Assembly (NCBI GenBank): GCA_034440575.1
Contig: JAOTOL010001656.1
Span: forward strand, 550,001 to 614,000
Reading direction: 5' to 3'
Source of the DNA: Imbricaverruca yamaguchii
Taxonomy: Eukaryota; Arthropoda; Thecostraca; Neoverrucidae
DNA length: 64,000 nucleotides
Positions 12,852-28,038 of this stretch are shown piece after piece (position 1 is the first letter of the stretch; each line of letters begins with the position of its first letter). A model generated the notes under the pieces. The model worked only from the letters and a program-made list of their open reading frames with translations, was not told the origin of the DNA and did no database searches. Both the position numbers and the translations under genes were made by a program.

Positions 12852-13016
12852 GAAAAGTAGTCTATGGGCAAAGTTCTCGTCTCTCAGCCAAAGTGTGACG
12901 GTTTCGGGTTCGACCTAACGCTACTCTTCACCCGCGACCAATCAGCGTGAGGGATTGGCGACGCTATGTGACCAAAAGCAGTCGACGGGTCGTTAGGCCA
13001 ATATCCACCAACCAAC
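12852..13016 (+). mobile_element. tRNA-derived SINE, copy 1
   Basis: The head at 12,857-12,917 resembles a tRNA: CTATGGGCAAAGTTCTCG near the A box and GGGTTCGACC near the B box. The body CGCGACCAATCAGCGTGAGG and the tail ending in CCAATATCCACCAACCAACC follow. The same body and tail recur at 29,036-29,160, which shows this is a dispersed repeat. Confidence 0.7.
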
Positions 13017-13815
13017 CATCGAACACCTGCACTTCGAGAAATCTACCCTTCCTTAGCTGGATATGGTGCAGCGTTAATGACCTTCTGCCGGTGGCGTAAG
13101 AACATATAATCATGAATATGTTAGAATGCTTGGTATCCCTTCATGTTTGCAAAGCACTGCTAAATTTAGCATGACGGTGAATAACAAACGACACTTAACA
13201 ATATGAAGACCAGTCATCCCCCCAACAAGTAAAAGTACTCGTAATCAACTTTGTTCTTTGTGAATCCACCTGTCAAGAGTAACGAATGAACAACATTAAT
13301 TATTCAGTCACTAGTTCTTTTTTAGATTCTGTATACAATTCCTCGAAATCCACTCGCAGTTTAGAGTTCCAGCTTGTGCTAAGGTTTTCGCTGGGCTACA
13401 GCTTTTTAAGCCACGATGCTGTGGCACCTGTGATTAGCTATTGGATAGCTCTGCAGAATTGTCTGCCGGGTCGGAATTGCGACCTTCTGAGAGCTCCGTT
13501 TTGTCAGCCAGTCACTGTCCCGTCCGCACAATCGCTGCCGACATCCGCCTGCTGATTACGTCATCAGCGATAGTCTGCCGTGGAGTTCCGGTCGCCGATC
13601 CGGCTCCGGAGGCCGCCGAGGGCAGTGGTCAGTGTCACCAACAGATACGCCCGCCCCAGGCGCCACAGGTCACTGACCTGCCGGCCGGCCGTGCCCAGAG
13701 AAAGTGGCCGCCGCCGGTCGCACGGGTTGGGCTCTGTCGACTACCGGCGCCCGCAAAAACTCGTCCGGCGGCAACGCAAAAACGGCCGGCCTCCATCGCC
13801 TCAAACTTGAGACGG
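13017..13815. other. Unique DNA, GC-rich toward its right end
   Basis: AT-rich to about 13.4 kb and GC-rich after. Overlapping open frames on the plus strand run into the 37-bp array and have no recognisable motif. Confidence 0.45.
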
Positions 13816-14238
13816 CAGCCGGACACTGGACAACAGCCGGCCCAACCTCAGACAGCCGGACACTGGACAACAGCCGTCCCAACCTCAGGCAGCCGGACAC
13901 TGGACAACAGCCGGCCCAACCTCAGACAGCCGGACACTGGGTAACAGCCGGCCCAACCTCAGGCAGCCGGACACTGGACAACAGCCGGCCCAACCTCAGA
14001 CAGCCGGACACTGGACAACAGCCGGCCCAACCTCATGCAGCCGGACACTGGACAACAGCCGGCCCAACCTCAGACAGCCGGACACTGGACAACAGCCGGC
14101 CCAACCTCGGGCAGCCGGACACTGGACAACAGCCGGCCCAACCTCAGACAGCCGGACACTGGACAACAGCCGGCCCAACCTTAGGCAGCCGGACACTGGG
14201 TAACAGCCGGCCCAACCTCAGACAGCCGGACACTGATA
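13816..14238. repeat. 37-bp minisatellite, about 11 copies
   Basis: The unit is CGGACACTGGACAACAGCCG plus GCCCAACCTCAGACAGC (37 bp). Copies differ mainly at GACAAC/GGTAAC and AGACAG/AGGCAG/ATGCAG. Confidence 0.97.
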
Positions 14239-14474
14239 ACAGCCGGTGGACAGCGGATAATGAACAGCGGACACTCAACAGCGGATAACCAAAGGTAGGC
14301 TACATATAGCAGACAAGGTTGACGCAGAACGGACAAAAGGAATTGGACAACAAACTACGGGTGATGAAGTTAGGACTATAGCTAAAGGTCTGTCGGCTAG
14401 AGCAAGGCCCGGAGACAAGCCAAGTTTGCCATTGTAATCGCTGCGGAACGACAGCGGGGTGTGGTGGTCCTGAC

Positions 14475-15490
14475 AGCGCTGCCACTGGCTGGATATAACC
14501 GGTCAGTGGCAGTGTCCTTAACCGTAACCATAGCCGTAGCCGGATATGGCCGGTCAGTGGCAGTGTGCTTAACCGTAACCATATCCGTAACCGGATATGG
14601 CCGGTCAGTGGCAGTGTCCTTAACCGTAACCATAGCCGTAACCGGATATGGCCGGTCAGTGGTAGTGTCCTTAACCGTAACCATAGCCGTAACCGGATAT
14701 GGCCGGTCAGTGGCAGTGTCCCTAACCGTAACCATAGCCGTAACCGGATATGGCCGGGCAGTGGCAGTGTCCTTAACCGTAACCATAGCCGTAACCGGAT
14801 ATAACCGGTCAGTGGCAGTGTCCTTAACCGTAGCCATAGCCGTAACCGGATATGGCCGGTCAGTGGCAGTGTCCTTAACCGTAACCATATCTGTAACCGG
14901 ATATGGCCGGTCAGTGGCAGGTCCTTAACCGTAGCCATATCCGTAACCGCATATGGCCGGTCAGTGGCAGTGTCCTAACCGTAACCATAGCCGTAACCGG
15001 ATATGGCCGGTCAGTGGCAGTGTCCTAACCGTAACCATAGCCGTAACCGGATATGGCCGGTCAGTGGCAGTGTCCCTAACCGTAACCATAGCCGTAACCG
15101 GATATGGCCGGTCAGTGGCAGTGTCCCTAACCGTAACCATAGCCGTAACCGGATATGGCCGGTCAGTGGCAGTGTCCTTAACCGTAACCATAGCCGTAAC
15201 CGGATATGGCCGGTCAGTGGCAGTGTCCCTAACCGTAACCATAGCCGTAACCGGATATGGCCGGTCAGTGGCAGTGTCCCTAACCGTAACCATAGCCGTA
15301 ACCGGATATGGCCGGTCAGTGGCAGTGTCCCTAACCGTAACCATAGCCGTAACCGGATATGGCCGGTCAGTGGCAGTGTCCTTAACCGTAACCATACCCG
15401 TAACCGGATATGGCCGGTCAGTGGCAGTGTCCCTTACCGTAACCATAGCCGTAACCGGACATGGCCGGGCAGTGGCAGTGTCCGTGGCCG
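14475..15490. repeat. 51-bp minisatellite, about 20 copies
   Basis: The unit is GTAACCGGATATGGCCGGTC, then AGTGGCAGTGTCCTTAACCG, then TAACCATAGCC. Copies at about 14,980-15,060 have lost one T (50 bp). The 51-bp length keeps several frames open on both strands. Confidence 0.97.
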
Positions 15491-15639
15491 GATATGAACG
15501 CTTTGATACATAGTGCCCGGTCGCGCCACGACTCGACCGTCTTGCATGCACGATCAGCCCTCCTCCTGCCTCAGCCATGCGCTGGAGGGCCAGAAGCGCT
15601 GCCATACCGAAGGTTGGCGGGACGGCCAGCCGGCGCGAT

Positions 15640-15885
15640 ACCGGACAAATAGCTTACCAATATGGGTATACGTATACAGGTACAATACAGGGCAGATAAG
15701 CAATCCAGATAAGTATGGCCGGTACGACACGGGACAGAAGGTAACCCATATGCGCATAACCGGTACGATACAGGGCAGAAAGCAACCCAGGTGCGTATGA
15801 CCGCTACGATACAGGACAAACAAGTAACCCAGATGAACATGATCGGTACGATACAGGACAGATAGGTAATGAAAAAAAAAAAGAG

Positions 15886-15936
<51 letters not shown>

Positions 15937-16045
15937 CAGATGAGCATGACTGGTATGGTACCGGAAAGATATGTAACTCGGATGAGTATGACAGGTACGA
16001 TACTGAACATATAGGGAGCCCATATGAGCATGATCGGTACGCGGG
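15640..16045. repeat. 42-bp minisatellite interrupted by poly(A)
   Basis: About nine copies of GGTACGATACAGGGCAGATA followed by ...CCAGATGAGTATGACC. A run of about 60 nearly pure A (15,871-15,934) lies inside the array, possibly a retroposon tail or slippage product. Confidence 0.92.
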
Positions 16046-16199
16046 CCAACAGTTCCGGTACACGACTCCCCTCCTCTAATTGTGGCTGTGCCGCGGCGGA
16101 AGCCAGCCAGCCAGCCATTTCAGCCGGCCCCGGAAGCGCAGTATTAGGCTCGACTTGATGGCGGTAAAAAGCTCAGCCGGCTGCTGTACAAGGGCTGGT

Positions 16200-17482
16200 G
16201 GGGAGTGGTGGGGAGGGGTGGGGAGGGGTGGGGGGGGTGGGGAGTGGTGGGGAGTGGGGGGAGTGGGGGGAGTGGTGGAGAGTGGTGGGGAATAGTGGGG
16301 AGTAGTGGGGAGTGGTGGAGAGTGGTGGGGAGTGGGGGGAGTGGTGGAGAGTGGTGGGGAATAGTGGGGAGTAGTGGGGAGGGGTGGGGAGTAGTGGGGA
16401 GTGGTGGGGAGTGGGGGGAGTGGTGGAGGAGTGGTGGGGAATAGTGGGGAGTAGTGGGGAGTGGTGGAGAGTGGTGGGGAGTAGTGGGGAGGGGTGGGGA
16501 GTGGGGGGTGGTGGAGAGTGGTGGGGAATAGTGGGGAGTAGTGGGGAGTGGTGGAGAGTGGTGGGGAGTAGTGGGGAGGGGTGGGGAGTAGTGGGGAGTA
16601 GTGGAGAGGGGTGAGGAGTAGTGGGGAGTGGTGGGGAGTGGTGGGGAGTGGTGGGGAGGGTGGGGGTAGTGGGGAGTAGTGAAGAGGGGTGGAGAGTAGT
16701 GGGGAGTGGGGGAGTGGTGGGGAGTGGTGGGGAGTGGTGGGGAGTGTTGGGGAGTAGTGGGGAGTGGTGGGGAGTAGTGGGGAGTCGTGGGGAGTGGTGG
16801 GGAGTCGGGGGAGTAATGGGGAGTAGTGGGGAGTGGTGGAGAGTGGTGGGGGGTAGTGGGGAGGGGGTGGGGAGTAGTGGGGAGTGGTGGGGAGTGGGGG
16901 GAGTGGTGGAGAGTGGTGGGGGAGGGGTGGGGGGGTGGGGGAGTGGTGGGAGTGGTGGGGATAGTGGGGAGTAGTGGGGAGTGGTGGAGAGTGGTGGGGA
17001 GTAGTGGGGAGGGGTGGGGAGTAGTGGGGAGTAGTGGAGAGGGGTGGGGAGTAGTGGGGAGTAGTGGGGAGTGGTGGGGAGTGGTGGGGAGGGTGGGGGG
17101 TAGTGGGGGTAGTGGAGGGGTGGAGAGTAGTGGGGAGTGGTGGGGAGTGGTGGGGAGTGGTGGGGAGTGGTGGGGAGTGGTGGGGAGTAGTGGGGAGTGG
17201 TGGGGAGTAGTGGGGAGTGGTGGGGAGTGGTGGGGAGTGGTGGGGAGTAGTGGGGAGTAGTGGGGAGTGGTGGAGAGTGGTGGGGAGTAGGGGAGGGGTG
17301 GGGAGTAGTGGGGAGTAGTGGAGAGGGGGTGAGGTAGTGGGGAGTAGTGGGGAGTGGTGGGGAGTGGTGGGGAGGGTGGGGGGTAGTGGGGAGTAGTGAA
17401 GAGGGGTGGGGAGTAGTGGGGAGTGGTGGGGAGTGGTGGGGAGTAGTGGGGAGCGGTGGGGAGTAGTGGGGAGCCGTGGTCA
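16200..17482. repeat. 10-bp G-rich minisatellite, C-free on the plus strand
   Basis: GGGGAGTAGT and GGGGAGTGGT units, with GGGGGGAGTGG variants, repeat for about 1.28 kb. The plus strand is almost devoid of C, and runs of four or more Gs occur every 10 bases. Confidence 0.98.
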
Positions 17483-17679
17483 CCGGCTGGAAGTGGCGGG
17501 ACAGCAGGGATCGACGGAGAGTGGCCCGGGTAGCGGGGAGCAGCGCGGAGAGTGACCCGGAGCGACAGGGAGCGGGGAGAAGCGGCAGACAGTTTTGAGA
17601 AGTTACGGAGAGCAGCTGCATTGAGGAGGGGGTCTATGAGGATGGGTGGATTGAGAGAGATAGGGGGAGAGAAAGAGAA

Positions 17680-17724
<45 letters not shown>

Positions 17725-17735
17725 AGAGGGAGAGA
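17483..17735. repeat. GA-rich tract with (GA)n microsatellite
   Basis: Purine-rich sequence contains an uninterrupted (GA)n run at about 17,680-17,713 followed by a G run. Confidence 0.9.
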
Positions 17736-20646
<2,911 letters not shown>

Positions 20647-20750
20647 GGAACGGTCTCGGAGGTGCACCGCAGGGATATCCGGAACGGTCTCGGAAGTGCA
20701 CCGCAGGGATATCCGGACCGGTCTCGGAGGCGCACCGAAGGGATATCCGG
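20647..20750. repeat. 34-bp tandem repeat x 3
   Basis: The unit is GGAACGGTCTCGGAAGTGCA plus CCGCAGGGATATCC. Degenerate GAGACC/CGACGAG-type repeats continue to about 20,955. Confidence 0.92.
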
Positions 20751-21010
20751 AACGTCCTGCGAGACGGCGCGGCGGACAAGCTGCAGGACCATCTCCGAGG
20801 CGACATCCGCGGCAATCCCCTAAACCAGCGCCGTGACGAGTACCGAGACCACCTCCGAGACGGCGTCCGGCACGAGCTCCAGCACGGCTTCCCCGACCAG
20901 CTCGGGCACGATCACGTAGACCAGCGCCGGGACGAGGGCCGGGACGAGGGCCACGGCGAGGCACAGACCGAGCCGGGTAGCGTCTGGAGATGTGGTGGTG
21001 TTGGGGCCGT

Positions 21011-21090
21011 GGGCTGCCCTGATCAGCTGTGACCTGCCCTGACCAGCCGTGACCTGCCCTGACCAGCCGTGACCTGCCCTAACCAGCCGG
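21011..21090. repeat. 20-bp tandem repeat x 4
   Basis: TGACCAGCCGTGACCTGCCC-type units end directly before candidate exon B. Confidence 0.92.
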
Positions 21091-21093
21091 TCG

Positions 21094-21225
21094 ATGGCCC
21101 TCGGGATGGCGGCCGGTCACCAGACGTACACGAACGGCGAATTCGCTACGCTCAAGCCGCACTACCTGCCGCCAGGCCCGGCCGTCTCTCGCGGCATGCT
21201 CATGCCAATCGGAATCGACGAGCAG
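21094..21225 (+). CDS. Candidate exon B, unidentified protein
   Basis: A 44-codon open segment starts at ATG 21,094 and ends in phase 0 at a CAG|GTAATC donor (GT at 21,226). It includes TYTNGEFATLKPHYLPPG and GMLMPIGIDEQ. An in-frame TGA lies 24 bases upstream, so it is either a first coding exon or an internal exon starting after CACCAG at 21,123 (ACG at 21,124, phase 0). No clear polypyrimidine tract supports the internal option. The residue mix is protein-like and non-repetitive. Family not recognised. Confidence 0.35.
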
Positions 21226-22904
21226 GTAATCGTCACGAGCATCTTGTTGACCCGACAAGGAGCTACCCTGCCCCCGATACGGATGCCTTTCTGGATGGTT
21301 CTTTCTGTTCCAGCATGGGATCCCCTGCCTCGACGCTAGTGTCTTTCTGTTCCGATCGAGTAGGCCCATGGGAGGCCAGCGGCTCTTCTGTTTGACTTTT
21401 GAGCAGTGGTTTGAGGTGTAGTGTACTCGACTTTGCCACTGTCCCGCTTGCTTCCTGGATAACCATCGCAGTTCATGTCCTGTAGGACCACTCAGTGGTC
21501 CAATCAGGCTGCTCAAGGTTGAAGCCTGAAGGTTGCTCCATCTCGGGAGTGGTTTCATAGGAGATGATTCACTTCAAGATTGGTTCGATTGGGGGTGCTC
21601 CATCTCGGGAGTATTTCCTGCTGGTCTTGTTGCACTTCTCTTCCTCCTTTTTTGTCGTTAATTCATGGACTCCTCATAGAAGACTTCTCAGAGGGGGCAG
21701 CAGCAGGTTGAGATATGGGCCACTGTAGTCAGAGTGACTTAGTAGACTGCGTCTTCATATCCAACAGTCGGCTATCCATCTTCGCCGGTAGTTTTCGGAC
21801 TCGGGCCATGAAACAAATGCGATTGCGTGCCTTAATATTGATGATATACACACTGAAGATTAAATCTAACAGCTGGTACGCGGAAAGACCAACGTCGAGC
21901 GATCCTGTGGAATTCAAACACCTGGAAATATGTGATTAACTGTTAAAAGTGACTTCGATGATGCTGGAATCTTCGACAATGCTGGAACACAAATCCAAAC
22001 ATGTTCATTTACAGACAAACGGTTCTCATTTCTTCGAAGTATTCTAATGTTTTCCACTCTAAGCTGTGAAGCATAGCTACATCAGACGTGAAGCCGATGT
22101 GAAGGTATCCTTGGTGTAGTCATTTTGTTTTATCGTAATAGCCTGCATTTTAGCCCTTGAGCTCCTGGAATGGATGCACTCTGGAAATATTTTAGGTTAT
22201 GTCTCACTGGACTCAGTGAACTGTGAGTGACGTAAGACGTGGGGCAAGCGTAGAGGACGTGACTTACGACTGCATTTATACCGCTTCTTATTCTCGAAAA
22301 CAAATATTCGTTAGCCACAGAAATGTGTGCGGAAACAGCTTTTTAAGCTTAAGCCTTTATTTCACCTCGGAATCTGATTTGGGATCAAATATTCCACCTG
22401 AGTTTGTTCCCTTGATCATTTGTCTATGCACACACATTTCATATTTGACCGCACCTCGCATACTTTGCCCATGAAAAGTGTCTCAATGAACATTTAAATG
22501 CCGCATTGGACCTAGATCGTGGACGAAATGCTTTCCACCCTAGCTTCGCTGTTGCAAGAGACTGGAATTCAATATTTTTGCAGGCTACACAGTCGTTAAT
22601 TGTCGGGGGTAAGGCAAAATTTCGAAGCGAGATCGTGACCGGTTCAGAAGTTACTTCAGAAGAACCACATGAAGGAGAGTAGGGACCAAAATGACCCCTC
22701 AACACGCACTACAAATGCTAGAGAACTTTCGCCATCACAAACAAAGAATATCAGTAATAAATGTAACCATTGTCAGACCTTTTGAGGAGACTAATAAACT
22801 TATGAGACGCCAACCTGGTTTTCTCAAACCACAGTACCCAGATGATATAACAAATCATTTGCAGGTGCATCACACTGTGCACACACCCGGCCAGTGTTTG
22901 TGTG
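21226..22904. other. Unique DNA
   Basis: Presumed intron if exons B and C belong together. CTCGGGAGT-containing phrases recur at about 21,540 and 21,600. No transposon protein is seen. Confidence 0.45.
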
Positions 22905-23740
22905 CCGCAGTACTACAGGGACAGACACCCGCAGGGGTGTGCAGCGATACCACAGGGACGGTCGTACCCGCAGGGGTGTGTAGCGATACCACGGGGACGG
23001 TCTTACCCGCAGGGGTGTGCAGCGATACCACAGGGACGGTCTTACCCGCAGGGGTGTGCCGCAGTACTACAGGGACAGTCACCCGCAGGGGTGTGCCGCA
23101 GTACTACAGGGACGGTCTTACCCGCAGGGGTGTGCAGCGATACCACAGGGACGGTCTTACCCACAGGGGTGTGCCGCAGTACTACAGGGACAGACACCCG
23201 CAGGGGTGTGCCGCAGTACTACAGGGACGGTCTTACCCGCAGGGGTGTGCAGCGATACCACAGGGACGGTCTTACCCGCAGGGGTGTGCCGCAGTACTAC
23301 AGGGACAGACACCCGCAGGGGTGTCGCAGTACTACAGGGACGGTCTTACCCGCAGGGGTGTGCAGCGATACCACAGGGACGGTCTACCCACAGGGTGTGC
23401 CGCAGTACTACAGGGACAGACACCCGCAGGGGTGTGCACGCAGTACCACAGGGACGGTCTTACCCGCAGGGGTGTGCAGCGATACCACAGGGACGGTCGT
23501 ACCCGCAGGGGTGTGCAGCGATACCACAGGGACAGTCGTACCCGCAGGGGTGTGCAGCGATACCACAGGGACGGTCGTACCCGCAGGGGTGTGCAGCGAT
23601 ACCACAGGGACGGTCTTACCCGCAGGGGTGTGCAGCGATACCACAGGGACGGTCTTACCCGCAGGGGTGTGCAGCGATACCACAGGGACGGTCTTACCCG
23701 CAGGGGTGTGCAGCGATTCCACAGGGACAGGCATACTTGC
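22905..23740. repeat. 39-bp minisatellite, about 21 copies
   Basis: The unit is CGCAGGGGTGTGCAGCGATA plus CCACAGGGACGGTCTTACC. Two alternating subtypes occur: CAGCGATACCACAG and CGCAGTACTACAG. The right half is nearly homogeneous for the first type. The frame-open phases are by-products of a 39-bp, stop-free unit. Confidence 0.97.
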
Positions 23741-24549
23741 AGTACACATTGTCAGCATTGAGTCGGCGCTGCCCAGGCTATGGGTGTTTTGCTGAATTCG
23801 CTCCCACCGCACAATCTCCTTCTGCCTTTACATTATACCTAGTTTAGCTGCAGAATTTTATGCGAATGGCGTGAAATACACAATGCTGTGTGCTTCACAT
23901 GCGTGCTTTTGCACATTTATAATAGATGAGTGATAATTGATGTACAGCATGCTGATACAATATGCAACAAATGGTGGGATCGAGGCATAGCTCTTAATAT
24001 ATTTTTTTTCTGTTCATTCCTATGTGAGCATATAGTCTGAGTCCTTTCTCCCGAGAGCCTCACGCAACCATTGGTTCGGTTATTCTCGGCTATTAGAATG
24101 CATTGTCTGCTTGATGAACAGTCAGACGGCGTCCGAATGACAGCTTGTTGCTTGTTTGGTATGTCCTGAGGGTGAGGCGACACAGTAGTGACGTCTTCCT
24201 TCTTCAGCGCCGCCCTCCTCAGACAGCAGGAAGCCATATAGACCAGCAGTGCGCTACTTCAATGTTGTTAGCTCGCAAAGGTCGTCACTACGAGACTGTC
24301 ACTAATTCACCTGCCGTCACAACAGGTGAATTAGTGGTTGAACTTGCCGGGTCCAACATTGTCGACAGTTTCCAAGTATTAGCTGCTCATGACTGTTGCT
24401 CCCGTGTTGCACCGCAACAATCCGTGTTGTTGAAGAAGGAGTGCAAAGGCGCAGGCAGATGACAGGAGAGGATCGATAACTGCCGGTGCAGTGAAAGTAA
24501 GGTGCGATTGTGGGAGTCAAGGTAATCATGAGTGTAGTGGAAGTGCTGA
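23741..24549. other. Unique DNA
   Basis: A small inverted repeat around AATTCACCTG/CAGGTGAATT lies at about 24,304-24,334. No gene signal. Confidence 0.45.
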
Positions 24550-26080
24550 TTATGGCTAGAGCAGCCATGAGTCAGAGTGTTGAGTGTGGGAGCCAGGGCA
24601 GCCATGAGGCAGTCATGAGTCGGAGTGTTGAGTGTGGGAACCAGAGCAGTCATGAGTCGGAGTGTTGAGTGTGGGAGCCAGAGCAGTCATGAGTCGGAGT
24701 GTTGAGTGTGGGAGCCAGAGCAGTCACTAGTCAGTCATGAGTCGGAGTGTTAAGTGTGGGAGCCAGAGCAGTCATGAGTCGGAGTGTTGAGTGTGGGAAC
24801 CAGGGCAGCCATGAGGCAGTCATGAGTCGGAGTGTTGAGTGTGGGAACCAGAGCAGTCATGAGTCGGAGTGTTGAGTGTGGGAGCCAGAGCAGTCATGAG
24901 TCGGAGTGTTGAGTGTGGGAGCCAGAGCAGTCATGAGTCGGAGTGTTGAGTGTGGGAACCAGGGCAGCCATGAGTCGGAGTGTTGAGTGTGGGAGCCAGA
25001 GCAGCCATGAGTCGGAGTGTTGAGTGTGGGAGCCAGAGCAGTCATGAGTCGGAGTGTTGAGTGTGGGAGCCAGAGCAGTCACTAGTCAGTCATGAGTCGG
25101 AGTGTTGAGTGTGGGAGCCAGAGCAGTCATGAGTCGGAGTGTTGAGTGTGGGAGCCAGAGCAGCCATGAGTCGGAGTGTCGAGTGTGGGAACCAGGGCAG
25201 CCATGAATCGGAGTGTTGAGTGTGGGAGCCAGAGCAGTCACTAGTCAGTCATGAGTCGGAGTGTTAAGTGTGGGAGCCAGAGCAGTCATGAGTCGGAGTG
25301 TTGAGTGTGGGAGCCAGAGCAGTCATGAGTCGGAGTGTTGAGTGTGGGAGCCAGAGCAGCCATGAATCGGAGTGTTGAGTGTGGGAGCCAGAGCAGTCAC
25401 TAGTCAGTCATGAGTCGGAGTGTTGAGTGTGGGAGCCAGAGCAGCCATGAGTCGGAGTGCTGAGTGTGGGAGCCAGAGCAGTCATGAGTCGGAGTGTTGA
25501 GTGTGAGAACCAGAGCAGTCATGAGTCGGAGTGTTGAGTGTGGGAGCCAGAGCAGCCATGAGTCGGAGTGTTGAGTGTGGGAGCCAGAGCAGTCATGAGT
25601 CGGAGTGTTGAGTGTGGGAGCCAGGGCAGCCATGAGTCGGGGTGTTGAGTGTGGGAGCCAGAGCAGCCATGAGTCGGAGTGCTGAGTGTGGGAGCCAGAG
25701 CAGTCATGAGTCGGAGTGTTGAGTGTGGGAACCAGGGCAGTCATGAGTCAGTCATGAGTCGGAGTGTTGAGTGTGGGAGCCAGAGCAGTCATGAGGCAGT
25801 CATGAGTCGGAGTGTTGAGTGTGGGAACCAGGGCAGTCAAGAGTCGGAGTGTTGAGTGTGGGAGCCAGAGCAGTCATGAGTCGGAGTGTTGAGTGTGGGA
25901 GCCAGAGCAGTCATGAGTCGGAGTGTTGAGTGTGGGAACCAGGGCAGTCATGAGTCGGAGTGTTGAGTGTGGGAACCAGGGCAGTCATGAGTCGGAGTGT
26001 TGAGTGTGGGAACCAGGGCAGCCATGAGTCGGAGTGCTGAGTGTGGGAGCCAGAGCAGTCATGAGTCGGAGTGCTGAGTG
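24550..26080. repeat. 37-bp minisatellite, about 40 copies, with higher-order structure
   Basis: The unit is CATGAGTCGGAGTGTTGAGT plus GTGGGAGCCAGAGCAGT. A short insertion CACTAGTCAGT or CATGAGGCAGT recurs at several places (about 24,725, 25,080, 25,230, 25,397), marking higher-order blocks. Confidence 0.97.
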
Positions 26081-26139
26081 GTGCACTCTGCTCACACTGT
26101 GTTCACGGGCAGTTGACTTCGGTCGAGAAGGGTGCTACC

Positions 26140-26630
26140 GAGAGGCGCAGCCAGGCGGAGCATGTGCACTTCACCAGCCAGGCGCAGCCAGGCGGAGCAT
26201 GTGCACTTCTCCAACCAGGCGCAGCCAGGCGGAGCATGTGCACTTCTCCAGCCAGGCGCAGCCAGGCGGAGGCATGTGATTGAGCCAGGGCAGTCAGGCG
26301 GAGTGGAGTGTGACTTGAGCCAGGCAGCCATGAGTCGGAGTGGAGTGGTGCACTTGCTCACACTGGTCACGGAATTGATGGCGGAGCATGTGCACTTCTC
26401 CAGCCAGGCGCAGCCAGGCGGAGCATGTGCACTTCTCCAGCCAGGCGCAGCCAGGCGGAGCATGTGCACTTCTCCAGCCAGGCGCAGCCAGGCGGAGCAT
26501 GTGCACTTCTCCAGCCAGGCGCAGCCAGGCGGAGCATGTGCACTTCTCCAGCCAGGCGCAGCCAGGCGGAGTATGTGCACTTCTCCAGCCAGGCGCAGCC
26601 AGGCGGAGCATGTGCACTTCTCCAGCCATG
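26140..26630. repeat. 37-bp minisatellite, about 11 copies in two blocks
   Basis: The unit is GGCGGAGCATGTGCACTTCT plus CCAGCCAGGCGCAGCCA. Blocks at 26,148-26,275 and 26,380-26,630 are separated by a segment that reuses the flank of the previous array. Confidence 0.96.
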
Positions 26631-28038
26631 AAAGATGCATACACGCGGTCCGGGACGGCGTGGCTGTAATGTGCAGAGTTGAACTTGGCTTCTCCGCGCT
26701 GAGGGAGTGGATGGGGTGTCTCGACAAGTTCTCCGTTTTTTCTACTTCAATTGGCAACTGTTTTGCGTCACCGCTACACGTGTCAGAGTGAGTGCACAAG
26801 TAGGTCTCAAAGAACGTGATGGTGGCTCACATGTAGCTGGTTTCAAGTCGACAGTCGAATGCTAGTTTTAGGCCCAGCTTAGGTCAGGACAGATGCATAA
26901 TTCTGACATATTGACGGGGGTATTCGTGCCGTTTTCGGTTCCTTCCCAGGTGGCCGAGCATTGCTTGTGCACCAACTTCAGACAGTGACACGCCACTTAA
27001 GATATTTGATGATGAAATTGGCATGTCATTGATGCCCGTCATGATAGTGACGTCACGCCCTTCATACCCTTTATGATGGCGTTGGCATGCTTTATGTTTG
27101 ATGATGACGGTGGTATGCCCTTGACACCCTTCATAATGGTGCTGGCATGCCCTTTATATGTTTGCTAATAACGGTGGCCAGCACCTGACCTGATTACGAC
27201 TCGATACGTTCTGTTCTGCTCTGCCCTTTCTCACCAAAAGATAAGCAGCCTACGACAACGGCAGCGTCATGGCAGTCGGCCCAACATCGACCAAAAGACA
27301 CACTTTGCAAGAGAGCTTTCACGTGAAATATTAACGTACAAGTCGGGGTGAGGACAAGACGCCAAAAGTGCAGCAAGGGAAGGAAATCAATCCGACTTAT
27401 CCTGGGTGCTGTCGGCGGCGCCAGCCGGACCAGGGAGTTTAGTCTGCAGCCGATAGGTTGTCAATGGCATATGGCATGCCCAAGGTGCTGACGTCAGCTT
27501 CCAACTTTGAATCGCTGCCAGCTATGAACACATGCCACTGGGAGGGGGGGGGGGCAGGCGGAAGCGTGTCACGGTCATACCCGAGATTGACCCGCCGGCC
27601 AAATGGCGTGCACGAGTCGGCCTTTAGAGCGTGAACCGGCCGTGATGTACGGCTGTTTCGTCGATTCGGTAATGTCGCACGAGATGCCCGGCCCATCGAT
27701 TGGCTGCGTTGGACATGCAGCACCTGTGTCATTCTAGGCCGGCAGCGCGACAGAGCAAACACTGGCCGGCTGTGTCGCACCGGAGCGGCCCCAGCAGCTA
27801 GATTAGTTCTCAGTGTTGTACTGAAATGCCATGTGGTCTGTCATGCCTTGTTGCGGCATGACCGAATTCTGCCTGGGCGTGGCTCTGCCGGCATGTGCTC
27901 CTGCAAGCGTTCACGTGCGTCTTGCTCAGCTATTCTTCTCAGCCATGCTCGTGTTTTAACGAATTGTGCACTTATCTTAAGAGGTCTCGCTTGGTTGGCT
28001 CCACCAGCTAAACCAAGCAGCCAATACTACCATAGTCA
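26631..28038. other. Unique DNA with short degenerate repeat at 27.0-27.18 kb
   Basis: Between about 27,000 and 27,180 a ~65-bp motif with GGCATGCCCTT and TTTGATGATG recurs about 2.5 times. A minus-strand open segment ending SAAD-stop near 27,440 follows a C-rich tract and CAG, but no poly(A) signal or partner exon supports it. Confidence 0.45.

Noticed and set aside
22691..23847. Long frames with RGVQRYHRDGLT and AGVCSDTTGTV repeats, resembling a repeat surface protein
   Set aside because: The unit is 39 bp (13 codons) and all three plus frames stay open. No signal peptide or domain at either end.
26628..26790. Frame reading AVRDGVAVMCRVELGFSALR after the 37-bp array, with a GTGAGT nearby
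   Set aside because: Phase 2 at that donor does not fit the other candidate exons, and the left border lies inside the repeat.
27439..27600. Minus-strand segment after a C-rich tract and CAG, ending SAAD-stop
   Set aside because: No partner exon and no minus-strand AATAAA nearby.
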